The notes: generated by a model not told the origin, from the letters alone. Shown: positions 19,288-28,126, counted from the first letter of the stretch. The stretch is 64,000 nt of DNA from an uncultured Bacteroidota bacterium (GCA_903905065.1 CAIVEW010000061.1:1-64000), one strand, 5' to 3'. Numbers and translations are program-made.

Positions 19288-19329
19288 AAAAAGCCACCCC
19301 TTGCTTGCAAAAAGGGGTGGCTTTTTTTC
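19288..19329 (+). terminator. Terminator after the DUF4397 gene
   Basis: AAGCCACCCCTT pairs with AAGGGGTGGCTT around a 9-10 nt loop, followed by a run of seven T. Confidence 0.85.
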
Positions 19330-19438
19330 CGTCCACGGCTAGTCTGAGCCCTTCGCGGCAGTGGCAATACTAAGTATACTTTGAACACACTATAGCATAG
19401 ATTAGAAAAATCAGTAGTAGTGCGACTTCCAGACGATG

Positions 19439-19461
19439 TTTATTGCAAGTTTTAATGCAAG
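19439..19461 (+). repeat. Degenerate arm-like tandem motif
   Basis: It reads TTTATTGCAAG then TTTTAATGCAAG, a decayed version of the TTTAGTGCGAG tandem found at the ends of both 159-bp repeats and next to the tRNA gene. It sits 92 nt from the tRNA fragment, and the arm at the intact tRNA lies at nearly the same distance. Confidence 0.6.
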
Positions 19462-19480
19462 TAAAAAGGTAATCATAAAA

Positions 19481-19509
19481 AAAGAGCTGCATTTTTGGTG
19501 CAACTCTTT
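19481..19509 (-). terminator. Terminator-like hairpin beside the tRNA fragment
   Basis: AAAGAGCTGCA (19481-19491) and TGCAACTCTTT (19499-19509) form a stem with one wobble in the minus-strand RNA, followed there by a T run. It stands in the same place relative to the tRNA fragment as the hairpin at 28521-28546 does to the intact tRNA. Confidence 0.65.
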
Positions 19510-19530
19510 AATTTTCAGCGCTTTGCACTT

Positions 19531-19573
19531 GTGGTCCCACTCGGGCTTGAACCAAGGACCCCCTGATTATGAG
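19531..19573 (-). repeat. Copy of the 3' part of tRNA-CAT, probable attachment-site remnant
   Basis: 43 nt match 28568-28610 (anticodon loop to acceptor end of the tRNA) with one mismatch. The 5' part of the tRNA is absent, so it cannot make a tRNA. Such 3' duplications are typical after integration of an element into a tRNA gene. Confidence 0.88.
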
Positions 19574-19590
19574 GTGGCCTTTGATACTAT

Positions 19591-19749
19591 CTTTTTGATG
19601 CGAAATTGTCAATATTGATATTGCTCAAATGCTTGTCTGGCTTGCAATGTAGCTGATTTTTAAGGGGAAAACTATCATTCTGATGCCTTAAAGCAAAGTT
19701 TAACCAGGAGACAGTTCGGAAGCAACTTTAGTGCGAGTTTTAGTGCGAG
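19591..19749 (+). repeat. 159-bp direct repeat, copy B
   Basis: Same length as copy A; starts 18 nt after the tRNA fragment. It contains palindrome variant TGTCAATATTGATA (19607-19620) and ends with TAGTGCGAG-TTTTAGTGCGAG (19729-19749). Confidence 0.9.
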
Positions 19750-19828
19750 AGATTTAAGTCAGGTGTTAATATTACCCTATCTTCTTTAGCGTGGCGGAGG
19801 CCGTTTCTCTCCCTTTTGCTAACCTACA

Positions 19829-19844
19829 ATGTCAATATTGACAT
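19829..19844. repeat. Palindrome copy 3
   Basis: ATGTCAATATTGACAT, a perfect 16-bp palindrome, between the convergent DUF4397 gene and the T9SS paralog at 19893. Confidence 0.85.
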
Positions 19845-19892
19845 CAACTGAGATAATACTTAATGTCTTAGCGATCTTAGTCATGTCCTGCT

Positions 19893-21437
19893 TTATTCCA
19901 CAATCACTTTCCCTGACTGCACCCCGCTATCCGTTATGAATTGGTATAAGTATATGCCAGGCGTATACCTTGATACGTTGAAGCTCGCAGTAGAACTGTT
20001 TTGCAATGCTTGCTCGTCCATTACTCGACCAGTAACGTCAATTAGCTTAATCCTCACATTGTTTAGCAGGGAATACTGAAAATTAAGCATTCTGGTCGCA
20101 GGGTTGGGATAAACCGTCAACTCTCCGTATGATAGGCTGGGCGAGGTGGGTACTCTCGTTGTCAGGCACCCATCCGTCACACACCCATTGCTATCTGTGC
20201 CTACAAGCCACATATCCTGGACTTCGCGCCATGCAGGAATAGTATCGTTAAAAGCAGCACCTGTAAATACAAGATTGCCATTGGGCATTTCCACCACATC
20301 CCTGAAGTAAGAGTTGTGCATGGAATCGCTCAGATAATAGTTGCTCCACATAATATCGCCATTCTTACTCACTTTTGCCGCCCATGCCAGGATGTAACCG
20401 AAAGTATAAGTTCCAGCGTCGCCCTCTACCAGGTAATTGCCGTCGTGCAGCGCTATGGCTTTAAAAATATACCTGTGGCCTAAAGCATAGTCGTAGGGAA
20501 ACCTTGTTATCCATTGTATGTGAAAATTAGTATCAAGGTGGGCAAAGTAATCGGGGAAATTATTGTAGTCGGACGGATCAGAAGTTTCAAATGTATCGAT
20601 CTCTCCAAAATGGAAATAGCCGCCATTAATGTCGTTGAAAATCTGCCCCCCTCCCCCATACTTACTGCCGTAAACCGTATCTTTTATAACATTGCCCATG
20701 CCATCGAGCACCATAAACCAGACCGAGTAGCCAAGATAACTTATCGAGCCATCCCACTCGGTATGTTCACTGCCGGCTCCTGCAAGTATTCTTCCGCCGC
20801 CCAGGGTATCAATGGTAAATATTGTTGCGGGTTCTGCGGTATCTTTTTGATAGGTATGGGTCCACACGGTATCGCCCATGCTGTCTGTGCGTATAATGTA
20901 TGCAGGATAGTTGGAAGGGGTATTTAAACTGTGAGAGCCACATAAAAGGTACCCTTTATCAGGCATTACGCTTACGTCGCCGAAGCTGTCAAAGTATATT
21001 GAGGTATCAGTATAAGTTTTAAGGAAAACAGTACCCCCGGCCTCATTCAACTTTAAAAGGCCTGCTGAGCTATGCAGGTACCCGGTCGAAGGATTAGGCC
21101 ACTGTTCGTTGAACGGTAAAATATACCCTCCGCCGGATAAATGTCGCATTTGCCCCGCGTCTCCGATGTACAGCCTTTTCCCGCTAATGGTTATGTCATT
21201 TTTACCCAATTGGTTTTGTCCATCTGCGCTGATGGTCATGTCAAATAATGATAGCTGCACACCCTTTTGCGACCATGCTACTACAAAATAATTACTGTCC
21301 GGCTTGTTATAGAGGCATAGCCCCCAATCTATAGTACTATCATTGTCAAATAAACTCTGAAAATACTGTGCAAAAGACGTGTGTGGCGCTGCTAAAAGCA
21401 GCGCCACACACGCGAGACCAATCATCACCTTTTTCAT
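19893..21437 (-). CDS. T9SS type A secreted protein, paralog 1 of a three-gene family
   Basis: 514 aa. Signal peptide MKKVMIGLACVALLLAAPH...FAQ, then 'YFQSLFDNDSTIDWGLCLY'. The body contains propeller-like strands ('YIIRTDSMGDTVWTHTYQKD', 'GYFHFGEIDT', 'MPNGNLVFTGAAFND') and a conserved 'GTDSNGCV' before the sorting domain 'LTVYPNPATRMLNFQYSL' ... 'PGIYLYQFITDSGVQSGKV'. Similar over its full length to the proteins at 25017 and 26570. It is predicted to be displayed or released through T9SS; ligand unknown. The upstream frameshifted gene ends 27 nt before it on the same strand. A 15-bp perfect hairpin lies in its signal-peptide codons. Confidence 0.9.
   Translation of the reverse strand: MKKVMIGLACVALLLAAPHTSFAQYFQSLFDNDSTIDWGLCLYNKPDSNYFVVAWSQKGVQLSLFDMTISADGQNQLGKNDITISGKRLYIGDAGQMRHLSGGGYILPFNEQWPNPSTGYLHSSAGLLKLNEAGGTVFLKTYTDTSIYFDSFGDVSVMPDKGYLLCGSHSLNTPSNYPAYIIRTDSMGDTVWTHTYQKDTAEPATIFTIDTLGGGRILAGAGSEHTEWDGSISYLGYSVWFMVLDGMGNVIKDTVYGSKYGGGGQIFNDINGGYFHFGEIDTFETSDPSDYNNFPDYFAHLDTNFHIQWITRFPYDYALGHRYIFKAIALHDGNYLVEGDAGTYTFGYILAWAAKVSKNGDIMWSNYYLSDSMHNSYFRDVVEMPNGNLVFTGAAFNDTIPAWREVQDMWLVGTDSNGCVTDGCLTTRVPTSPSLSYGELTVYPNPATRMLNFQYSLLNNVRIKLIDVTGRVMDEQALQNSSTASFNVSRYTPGIYLYQFITDSGVQSGKVIVE
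21378..21412 (-). promoter_or_regulatory. Hairpin within signal-peptide codons, paralog 1
   Basis: CGTGTGTGGCGCTGC (21378-21392) and its exact reverse complement (21398-21412) enclose a 5-nt loop. In the mRNA this lies at nucleotides 26-60 of the coding sequence. The same structure with different sequence is present at the same place in paralogs 2 and 3. Confidence 0.8.
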
Positions 21438-21464
21438 AATCCTGTTTTTAAAAACTAATACTCT

Positions 21465-22741
21465 TTATTCTATTATCACTTTGCCGGTTTGCCTTTTGCC
21501 GCCGGCATTCACTTCATACAGGTAAACACCCGGCGTATACTTGGATACGTCAAATATTGCCGATGAGCTGTTTTGCAATACCTGCTGGTCTATGGTTCTG
21601 CCCGCCACATCGGTCAGTTTTATGGTGATATTTTCGCAAAGCGAATACTGGAAGTTCAGTATTTGTGATGCAGGGATAGGGTACACGGTAAACTCCGGCT
21701 GCGTTGTTTTTATTGTGCTGCGGGCTCCCGTATCTCCTGTACCGCTGCCACCGCTCTTATTACCAGTCCTGCTGTCACTGCGGCGCCTTTCGCAACCCAA
21801 TTGCTGCCGTCGAATTTCATTACCGTAACCTTATAGCTATTAGCAGCATCTCCAAAAGCCACATAAGGTATCCCACTACCGTCTATGACTATGGATGTGT
21901 ATGCTACTTCTCCCGCTGTGAAGCCGGCACTGCCTACTGCCACCCAATTAGTGCCATTGTATTTCATTACGGTCGCTTTGTAGCCATTGCCCCAGTCGGA
22001 GTAAGCTACATATGGTGTGCCGCTGCTATCTATAGCTATAGATGTGTAGGCTGCTTCCCCTGCCGAGAAACCAGCGCTACCTACCGTTACCCAATTGATG
22101 CCATCGAACTTCATTACCGTTGCTTTTCCTAAAATGCCGCCCTCTCCGTAAACCACATAGGGTGTACCTCCGGTGTCTATGGCGATAGAGATGTCTAATG
22201 GCGTTCCAGCAGAAAAATTTGGAATACCAACTGTTACCCAACTGCCACCGTTGAATTTCATTACAGTGGCTTTATCGCCAGGGTAAAGACCTGCATAACT
22301 AATATAAGGCGTACCAATGCGGTCGATTGCTATCCATTTGTATCCTCGAACAGAGGTATCCGTGAATCCTGCACTGCCAACTATAACCCAACTACTGCCA
22401 TTGAATTTCATTACAGTAGCTTTTCCGCTATCACTCCCATCGGCATAAACCACATAAGGCGTTCCACTCCCGTCTATAGCAATTGAGGTAAGAACTGCGC
22501 TGTCTGAAAAACCTGCGCTCCCAACTGTGTTCCAACTGAGACCATTATATTTCATTACGGTAGCTTTATGGCCGTTCGCACCGTCCTGGTAAACAACATA
22601 AGGTGTACCTCCTGTATCTATAGCAATGGATGTAGAATTTGCCGCTCCTGCTGAGAAACCCGGGCTGCCAACCGGCAACCATGACTGTGCATGTGCAGAG
22701 AGCGTAAATAGTAAAAGTGTAGAGAAGAAAATGTTTTTCAT
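21465..22741 (-). pseudogene. Frameshifted T9SS repeat protein gene
   Basis: Two overlapping frames make up one gene. The first (22741 to 21710) has a signal peptide (MKNIFFSTLLLFTLSAHAQ) and six repeats of ~48 residues, each with 'WVTVGSAGFS', 'SIAIDxxGTPYVVY' and 'KATVMKFNG'; it then runs into 'LVIRAVAAVQEIREPAAQ' and stops. The -1 frame (to 21465) supplies a Gly/Ser/Thr linker and a good T9SS type A domain ('FTVYPIPASQILNFQYSL' ... 'PGVYLYEVNAGGKRQ'). The frames overlap at 21710-21800. Start at the ATG 22741 is chosen over the upstream TTG (22762) because it begins the signal peptide. No slippery heptamer was recognised, so mutation or sequencing error is more likely than programmed frameshifting. 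Confidence 0.75.
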
Positions 22742-23316
22742 GTATGGTGTATTATAGGTCAAAATAACAGAGTCATCCCTATAGGATTAGTAATTAAGCT
22801 CTTTTGCAAAAGTGAATATTATTTTTGGCATTTCACCGGTACATAAAGCTGATATATTGGAGCTTTTTAAACGGTATAATTTATACCAGGTGCGAATGTC
22901 AATATTGACATTCGCACTGGTCTCTAACACAATTGTCGGGCATAGTAAGGTTCTACAAAGGCTTGAGGGAAGACAAAAGCGCCTCTTATAGATACTAAAA
23001 TGAAAACCTTGAAAAATAAGTTTATAAATGTTTTGAAAATTCAAAAAGCATTTTTATCTTTAAGTTAGCTTAATGGAAACTCCTCTTTTTTTGTCTAGTT
23101 TTTTATTTTCTGGTTTGTGTACCCTTGCTTGGGTATTTTGATGAATTATTACCCTTAGTACAGATTTAAGCTATTAGCAAAGTATATTTTATTGGATTGA
23201 TGCAGAACAATTGCGTAGCTACTTTGGCTGCTTAGTTGTAAGCAAAAAATAAATTTACCCAAGGTTTAATACTTTTTATACGTCTATATAGTTATGAATA
23301 CATAAACCCGATTTCT
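22742..23316. other. 575-nt divergent region with the longest palindrome copy
   Basis: It separates a minus-strand and a plus-strand T9SS gene. It carries palindrome copy 4 (22891-22916); the rest is AT-rich with no ORF or RNA recognised. Confidence 0.6.
22891..22916. repeat. Palindrome copy 4, extended to 26 bp
   Basis: The core TGTCAATATTGACA is extended on both sides to a perfect 26-bp palindrome starting TGCGAATGTC; a further CCAG/CTGG pair follows after a one-base insertion on the left. It lies between divergent genes. Confidence 0.9.
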
Positions 23317-24639
23317 ATGAAAAAACTCTTCCTCACTTATTTTCTTTTTGCTCTTGTTTGTGGGGCACATGCGCAGGTTATCGTTACTGCCGTTGGCGGT
23401 GGGTTCGGCGGCGATGGTGGTCCCGCATTAGGCGCGGCCCTAGGAACACCTTTTGGATTAGCTCTTGATGACAGTGGCAATCTTTATATATGTGATGTGT
23501 CTGACCGTCGTATTCGCAAGGTAACTCCGGGCTATGGGGGCATTATTACTACTATTGCAGGCAACGGGACTATTGGTTATAGCGGAGACGGTGGCTTAGG
23601 AATATATGCACAAATAAATGGCGGTGTTGACGTTGCTGTTGACCGTCATGGCAATGTGTACATTGCTGATGCGGGTAACGGCTGTATCAGAAAAGTGACG
23701 CCAGAAGACACTATTACTACGATTGCTGGAACAGGAGTTGCCGGATATAATGGAGACAGTATACCTGCAACCGCAGCGCAACTAAATGGTCCAACCGGGA
23801 TTGCAGTAGACGGTATTGGTAACCTATATATCGCTGACGAATCAAATCACAGGATAAGAAAAGTAGATACCGCAGGTATCATCACTACTATTGCTGGTAC
23901 TGGTATGGCTGGATTCAGCCCCGATGGAAGCCGTGCAGACACGGCTAAATTAGATTCGCTTTATAGTTTAAGATTTGACAAGACTGGTAACTTGTTTTTT
24001 ACAGACAATATTCGCATACGTAAGATGGATACGGCTGGCATCATTACCACAGTAGCTGGAATCGGTATTGAAGGATTTAGTGGAGATAGCGGCATGGCGA
24101 CCGCTGCTGAAATAGAAATTGACGCAATATCAATAGATAGTTCGGGGAATATATATATGGCGGAAGGGGCAACTAACCGTGTGCGCAAAATAACTACTGA
24201 CGGTATTGTCAATACCATAGCCGGTACCGGCTTTACAGGCTATTCGGGAGACTATGGCAACCCATTGCTTGCTGAGTTTCGAGGGGTGTCCGGTATAGTG
24301 GTTAGTACGACGGGAGATATATTTATCAGCGATGAAGGCAATCAAGTGGTTCGGCTAATAACAAGGCATCCGTTAAGCATAAATAAATATTCGTATGTAC
24401 AGGAAAATTTAAATGTTTTTCCGAATCCAAGCAACAGTATTTGCACTATACAGGTAAGCACTCCTGCAAGCGAACAGGCCGAAATCACAATTACAAATAT
24501 TACCGGAACAGAAGTGTGCAAATTTGTTACTGCCACTAATCAACCATATAGCATTAAACTGGATTGGCCTGCGGGAATTTATATTATCAATGCAGCGACG
24601 GAACATGAGCATTTCACAGAGAAACTAATCGTACAATAA
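23317..24639 (+). CDS. NHL-repeat secreted protein with T9SS type A tail
   Basis: 440 aa. Signal peptide MKKLFLTYFLFALVCGAHAQ. Six or so NHL blades follow, each with 'ITTIAGTG', a Gly-Asp loop, 'GIAVDGIGNLYIAD' and 'HRIRKVDTAG'. The C-terminus is a T9SS type A domain ('LNVFPNPSNSICTIQVS' ... 'AGIYIINAATEHEHFTEKL'). NHL propellers bind proteins or glycans; the ligand here is unknown. Followed after 30 nt by a small secreted gene on the same strand. Confidence 0.9.
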   Translation: MKKLFLTYFLFALVCGAHAQVIVTAVGGGFGGDGGPALGAALGTPFGLALDDSGNLYICDVSDRRIRKVTPGYGGIITTIAGNGTIGYSGDGGLGIYAQINGGVDVAVDRHGNVYIADAGNGCIRKVTPEDTITTIAGTGVAGYNGDSIPATAAQLNGPTGIAVDGIGNLYIADESNHRIRKVDTAGIITTIAGTGMAGFSPDGSRADTAKLDSLYSLRFDKTGNLFFTDNIRIRKMDTAGIITTVAGIGIEGFSGDSGMATAAEIEIDAISIDSSGNIYMAEGATNRVRKITTDGIVNTIAGTGFTGYSGDYGNPLLAEFRGVSGIVVSTTGDIFISDEGNQVVRLITRHPLSINKYSYVQENLNVFPNPSNSICTIQVSTPASEQAEITITNITGTEVCKFVTATNQPYSIKLDWPAGIYIINAATEHEHFTEKLIVQ

Positions 24640-24669
24640 TAATCTTTCAATCTCCAAAATCACACACTC

Positions 24670-24930
24670 ATGAAAAAAATAACCCTGTTAGCCTTTGGGC
24701 TTATTGTGGTTGCCTATTGTTACGGTCAGGACAGCACTGCCACGATCAATAGCAGCTGGAAGCGATACGCCGCAGATACCAGCCGCACTTACCAGCAAAT
24801 CGTAACCACCTGTGACAGTTTGTTTGCCCTTGCAGGTTATCCTGTTTTTCCGGACACTTCATCTTCTTCCCAGGGAAGCGGTGTAGAACAGGAGAGCGAG
24901 GATGGCAAGCCTTTTTTCTCTCGATGCTAA
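24670..24930 (+). CDS. Small secreted protein of unknown function
   Basis: 86 aa: signal peptide MKKITLLAFGLIVVAYCYGQ, a short helix-prone part ('SSWKRYAADTSRTYQQIVTT'), then a Ser/Glu-rich tail ending 'GKPFFSRC'. No T9SS tail and no family recognised. Just after its stop comes palindrome copy 5. A decayed copy of its last codons (reading GRFSPFC then stop) seems to lie at about 19790-19812, also just before a palindrome. Confidence 0.65.
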   Translation: MKKITLLAFGLIVVAYCYGQDSTATINSSWKRYAADTSRTYQQIVTTCDSLFALAGYPVFPDTSSSSQGSGVEQESEDGKPFFSRC

Positions 24931-24936
24931 ACTAAA

Positions 24937-24952
24937 ATGTCGATATTGACAT
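24937..24952. repeat. Palindrome copy 5
   Basis: ATGTCGATATTGACAT, one substitution from the consensus, between convergent genes ending at 24930 (+) and 25017 (-). Confidence 0.8.
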
Positions 24953-25016
24953 CGAATGCAGATAACCGCTAATGTCATTGCCGCAGAATGCAGTGGTCAT
25001 CATCATAGCATTCATT

Positions 25017-26558
25017 TTATTCCATTATTACTTTCCCCGACTGCACACCGCTATCTGTTATGAACTGGTACAAGTATATCCCAGGCGCATACATTGATAC
25101 ATCAAAACTGATTGCAGAACTGTTTTGCAGTACCTGCTTATCCATAAGTCTGCCGGTAACATCTGTGATTTTAATCGTGACACTGGTTTGCTGAGAGTAT
25201 TGGAAATTCAGCACAGTCGAAGCCGGATTAGGATAAACAGTCACGCTCTCACTGATCCTACCTAACTGCGGTGAGGTCACCTTCGTCGTCAGGCACCCTT
25301 CCATCACACACCCATTACTATCAGTGCCCACTATCCACACATCCAGCACAGTATGCCATGAAGGAAGAGTATCATTATAAGATGCACCTGTAAATACAAG
25401 GTCTCCATTGGGCATTTCCACCATATCCCTGAAATAGTTTTCATGCAAAGTATCGCTTTCATAATACTGGTCCCATAAAATATTACCATTCCTATCTACC
25501 TTCGAGGCCCAGCCGAAAGCATTAGGCAGATAATTGGTAAGCGATATACCAACAACAACGTAGCTACTGTCTCTTAATTGCCTTACTATAACTTTATCTC
25601 TATGTCCTTGGGGTGTATAACTAAATGAAGTGATCCAGGTAATACGAAAATTGGTATCCAAATGGGCGATATAAGAAGGGAAGTTTTCTATATCAGATGC
25701 ATTGGAGGTATATAGCGAATCAAAATTGCCGATATGTATATAGCCGCCATTCTTATCTTTATAAATTGCTCCCCCTCCTGCAAAATCACTACCATAAAGA
25801 GTGTCCTTTAAGATGTTCCCCATGCTATCCAAAACTAAAAACCAAGGTGTGTTATGAAAATAATTTGTCGAACCGTCCCACGCATTATACGCACTCATCG
25901 CTCCAACCACAATTCGCCCATCAGATAACGGAATAACGGTATTTACAGTTACCCATTGCGCCGTGTCTTTTTGATAGGTATGCGTCCATAAAGTATCACC
26001 CATGCTGTCAGTGCGTATGATATATCCAGGATACACTGAAGCCGAATTTACAGCATGTACACCACCAGCTATATATCCTCCGTCCAGCATTAAATTAATT
26101 GCATAGAGCGCGTCAAAATAAACTGATGTATCCGTAAAGGTTTTTAAAAAAACAGTATCCCCAGCAGCATCAAACTTCATAATGCCGGCAGCGCTATAAA
26201 CATGGCTTGCTGTAGGATTTGGCCATTGCTTATTTAACGGTAAAACATAGCCATTAGATAATTGTATCATTTCTCCAGGGTTGCCAGGTCCAATATAACC
26301 GCCATTTTTAACAAAATTTTTTTTACTTAGCACAAGACTTCCATCACTACTGATGGTCATATCAAATGCTGAGAATTGTTCTGTAGTTTCATAAAAAGAT
26401 GATCCTACAATAAAATAACTACTATCTGGCCTGTTCCGTATACACCAGCCCCAATCCTGAGTAGTATCGTTGTCATAGAGTTTCTCGAAATATTGAGCTT
26501 GGCTAAACACTGGCAACGCTATTAGCGTTGCCAGTGTTATTACTATTATCTTTTTCAT
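25017..26558 (-). CDS. T9SS type A secreted protein, paralog 2
   Basis: 513 aa. Signal peptide MKKIIVITLATLIALPVFSQ, then 'YFEKLYDNDTTQDWGWCI'. The propeller-like body shares 'YIIRTDSMGDTLWTHTYQKD', 'HENYFRDMVEMPNGDLVFTG' and 'GTDSNGCV' with paralog 1. The sorting domain ends 'GIYLYQFITDSGVQSGKV', almost identical to paralog 1. It starts 11 nt after the stop of paralog 3, so the two are probably in one transcript. A 14-bp perfect hairpin lies in the signal-peptide codons. Confidence 0.9.
   Translation of the reverse strand: MKKIIVITLATLIALPVFSQAQYFEKLYDNDTTQDWGWCIRNRPDSSYFIVGSSFYETTEQFSAFDMTISSDGSLVLSKKNFVKNGGYIGPGNPGEMIQLSNGYVLPLNKQWPNPTASHVYSAAGIMKFDAAGDTVFLKTFTDTSVYFDALYAINLMLDGGYIAGGVHAVNSASVYPGYIIRTDSMGDTLWTHTYQKDTAQWVTVNTVIPLSDGRIVVGAMSAYNAWDGSTNYFHNTPWFLVLDSMGNILKDTLYGSDFAGGGAIYKDKNGGYIHIGNFDSLYTSNASDIENFPSYIAHLDTNFRITWITSFSYTPQGHRDKVIVRQLRDSSYVVVGISLTNYLPNAFGWASKVDRNGNILWDQYYESDTLHENYFRDMVEMPNGDLVFTGASYNDTLPSWHTVLDVWIVGTDSNGCVMEGCLTTKVTSPQLGRISESVTVYPNPASTVLNFQYSQQTSVTIKITDVTGRLMDKQVLQNSSAISFDVSMYAPGIYLYQFITDSGVQSGKVIME
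26506..26538 (-). promoter_or_regulatory. Hairpin within signal-peptide codons, paralog 2
   Basis: AACACTGGCAACGC (26506-26519) and its exact reverse complement (26525-26538) enclose a 5-nt loop, at nucleotides 21-53 of the coding sequence. Confidence 0.8.
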
Positions 26559-26569
26559 ACTATTTAATT

Positions 26570-28108
26570 TTACTCCACTATTACTTTCCCCGACTGTGTG
26601 CTGCCATCGGTTATGAACTGGTACAGGTATATTCCTGGCGCATACCTTGAAACATTAAAGCTGGTAGCAGCACTATTTTGCAACCTTTGTTCATCCATCA
26701 GTCTCCCGGTAATATCGGTGATCTTAATCGTCACATTGCTTTGTAAGGAATATTGAAAATTGAGCATGCTTCTTGCAGGGTTAGGATAAACAAGTACTCC
26801 TGAATTTGTTGGTCGTATATTATTCACCCTCGTGGGTGCGCACCATACATTCTCGCAGCCATTACTGTCTGTACTTACTAACCATACATCCTCAGTTTGG
26901 TGCCATGTAGGCAGAGTATCGTTCATTGTTGTGCCGGTAAATATTAAGCTGCCGTCGGGCCGCTCGGCCACATCTCTAAGTGCGGCATACTTAGCTGTGT
27001 CACTTAGATAGTACTTGTTCCATACAATCTCTCCATTTCTGTTCACTTTTGCACCCCAGCCGTAACTACCAGCCGAAGATGTTACCAGTTGATCACCTAC
27101 TGCAACATAACTGCTGTCACTTAATTGCCGTATCATCCAGATGGCTCTATGCTCATCTGTAGGGGTGTAAGGAAATTCCGTGATCCATGTCATACGAAAA
27201 TTACTATCAACGTGCGCAATAAAGTTTGGGAAATTCCGTATATCATCAGGGTTAGAGGCATTTACCGAATCATAACTTCCCCATATTACATACCCGCCGT
27301 TTTTGTCCGGCAATATGTTGCCACCGCCCATACTGTAAACTGTATCGCTGATAATATTGCCCGCACTGTCCAACACCATGAACCAGGCTGCATCAGAATA
27401 ATACGCATCAGGCCCGGGATTTACTAAACGGCTGCTTGTCGCTCCAACTATTATCCGCCCGTCAGCCAAAGGAATGACATTGTCTATTTGAACCAAGTCA
27501 GTGGTGTCGAGTTGGTAAGTCCGGGTCCATAGTGTATCCCCCATGCTGTCGGTACGTGCGATAAGGCCCTTGTAATATGAAGAAGAATTCAATTCCCGTG
27601 TTCCACCTGCTATATACCCGCCACCAGGCATTATTGCGCAGCAGATCATTCCTTCAAAATAGACAGAAGTATCAGTAAATGTCTTTAAAAATACGGTATC
27701 GCCAACAGCATTGTATTTCACTAATCCAGCACTTGCTCTGTTATAGCTGCCGTAAAAAACATTTATGGATAATGGCGATAAATACCCTCCCCCGGGCAAC
27801 AGTATGATGCCTCCGTTGGCTCCGCCATACAGGGATGCGATGCTATCCGTGACAATACGTTCATTTAATATGGTACTGCCATCAGCAGATATTTTCATAT
27901 TAACTAATGCCCAGTAGCCGTGGTCAATGTTACTTATGCCCGCCTCCGTCTTGACAAAATAACTGCCATCAGATAGTACGAAAATATCCATCCCCCAATC
28001 ATAGCTGGAGTCAATATCGTACAGCTTTTGGAAATATTGACCAAAAGATTGGTGCGCTGCTGTTAGTAACAGCAGCACACCAATTATGCTTATTATTTTT
28101 CGTTTCAT
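26570..28108 (-). CDS. T9SS type A secreted protein, paralog 3
   Basis: 512 aa. Signal peptide MKRKIISIIGVLLLLTAAHQ...FGQ, then 'YFQKLYDIDSSYDWGMDIF'. The body is more divergent than that of paralogs 1 and 2 but keeps 'IARTDSMGDTLWTRTYQLD', 'RPDGSLIFTGTTMND' and 'STDSNGCE'. The tail is 'VLVYPNPARSMLNFQYSL' ... 'GIYLYQFITDGSTQSGKV'. Its stop is 11 nt before the start of paralog 2; 18 nt upstream lies a truncated fourth copy. A 17-bp near-perfect hairpin is in its signal-peptide codons. Confidence 0.9.
   Translation of the reverse strand: MKRKIISIIGVLLLLTAAHQSFGQYFQKLYDIDSSYDWGMDIFVLSDGSYFVKTEAGISNIDHGYWALVNMKISADGSTILNERIVTDSIASLYGGANGGIILLPGGGYLSPLSINVFYGSYNRASAGLVKYNAVGDTVFLKTFTDTSVYFEGMICCAIMPGGGYIAGGTRELNSSSYYKGLIARTDSMGDTLWTRTYQLDTTDLVQIDNVIPLADGRIIVGATSSRLVNPGPDAYYSDAAWFMVLDSAGNIISDTVYSMGGGNILPDKNGGYVIWGSYDSVNASNPDDIRNFPNFIAHVDSNFRMTWITEFPYTPTDEHRAIWMIRQLSDSSYVAVGDQLVTSSAGSYGWGAKVNRNGEIVWNKYYLSDTAKYAALRDVAERPDGSLIFTGTTMNDTLPTWHQTEDVWLVSTDSNGCENVWCAPTRVNNIRPTNSGVLVYPNPARSMLNFQYSLQSNVTIKITDITGRLMDEQRLQNSAATSFNVSRYAPGIYLYQFITDGSTQSGKVIVE
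28048..28084 (-). promoter_or_regulatory. Hairpin within signal-peptide codons, paralog 3
   Basis: ATTGGTGCGCTGCTGTT (28048-28064) pairs with 28068-28084 around a 3-nt loop; the single mismatch at DNA level becomes a G-U wobble in the mRNA. Nucleotides 25-61 of the coding sequence. Confidence 0.8.
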
Positions 28109-28126
28109 AAATCCACATTTAAAAAA

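Larger units (their letters stand above)
19265..19892. other. 628-nt region of attachment-site-like repeats
   Basis: No gene. From left: terminator 19288-19329; single TAGTGCGA at 19418; degenerate arm-like tandem motif 19439-19461; minus-strand terminator hairpin 19481-19509; tRNA 3'-part copy 19531-19573; repeat copy B 19591-19749; remnant similar to the end of the 24670 gene near 19790-19812; palindrome at 19829-19844. Confidence 0.8.

Noticed and set aside
19436-19618. 60-residue ORF reading 'LWSHSGLNQGPPDYE'
   Set aside because: It is the antisense translation of the tRNA fragment at 19531-19573 and flanking repeats, a common false protein.
21700-21800. Programmed -1 ribosomal frameshift in the repeat-protein gene
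   Set aside because: No X-XXY-YYZ heptamer or downstream structure was found in the overlap; mutation or sequencing error is simpler.
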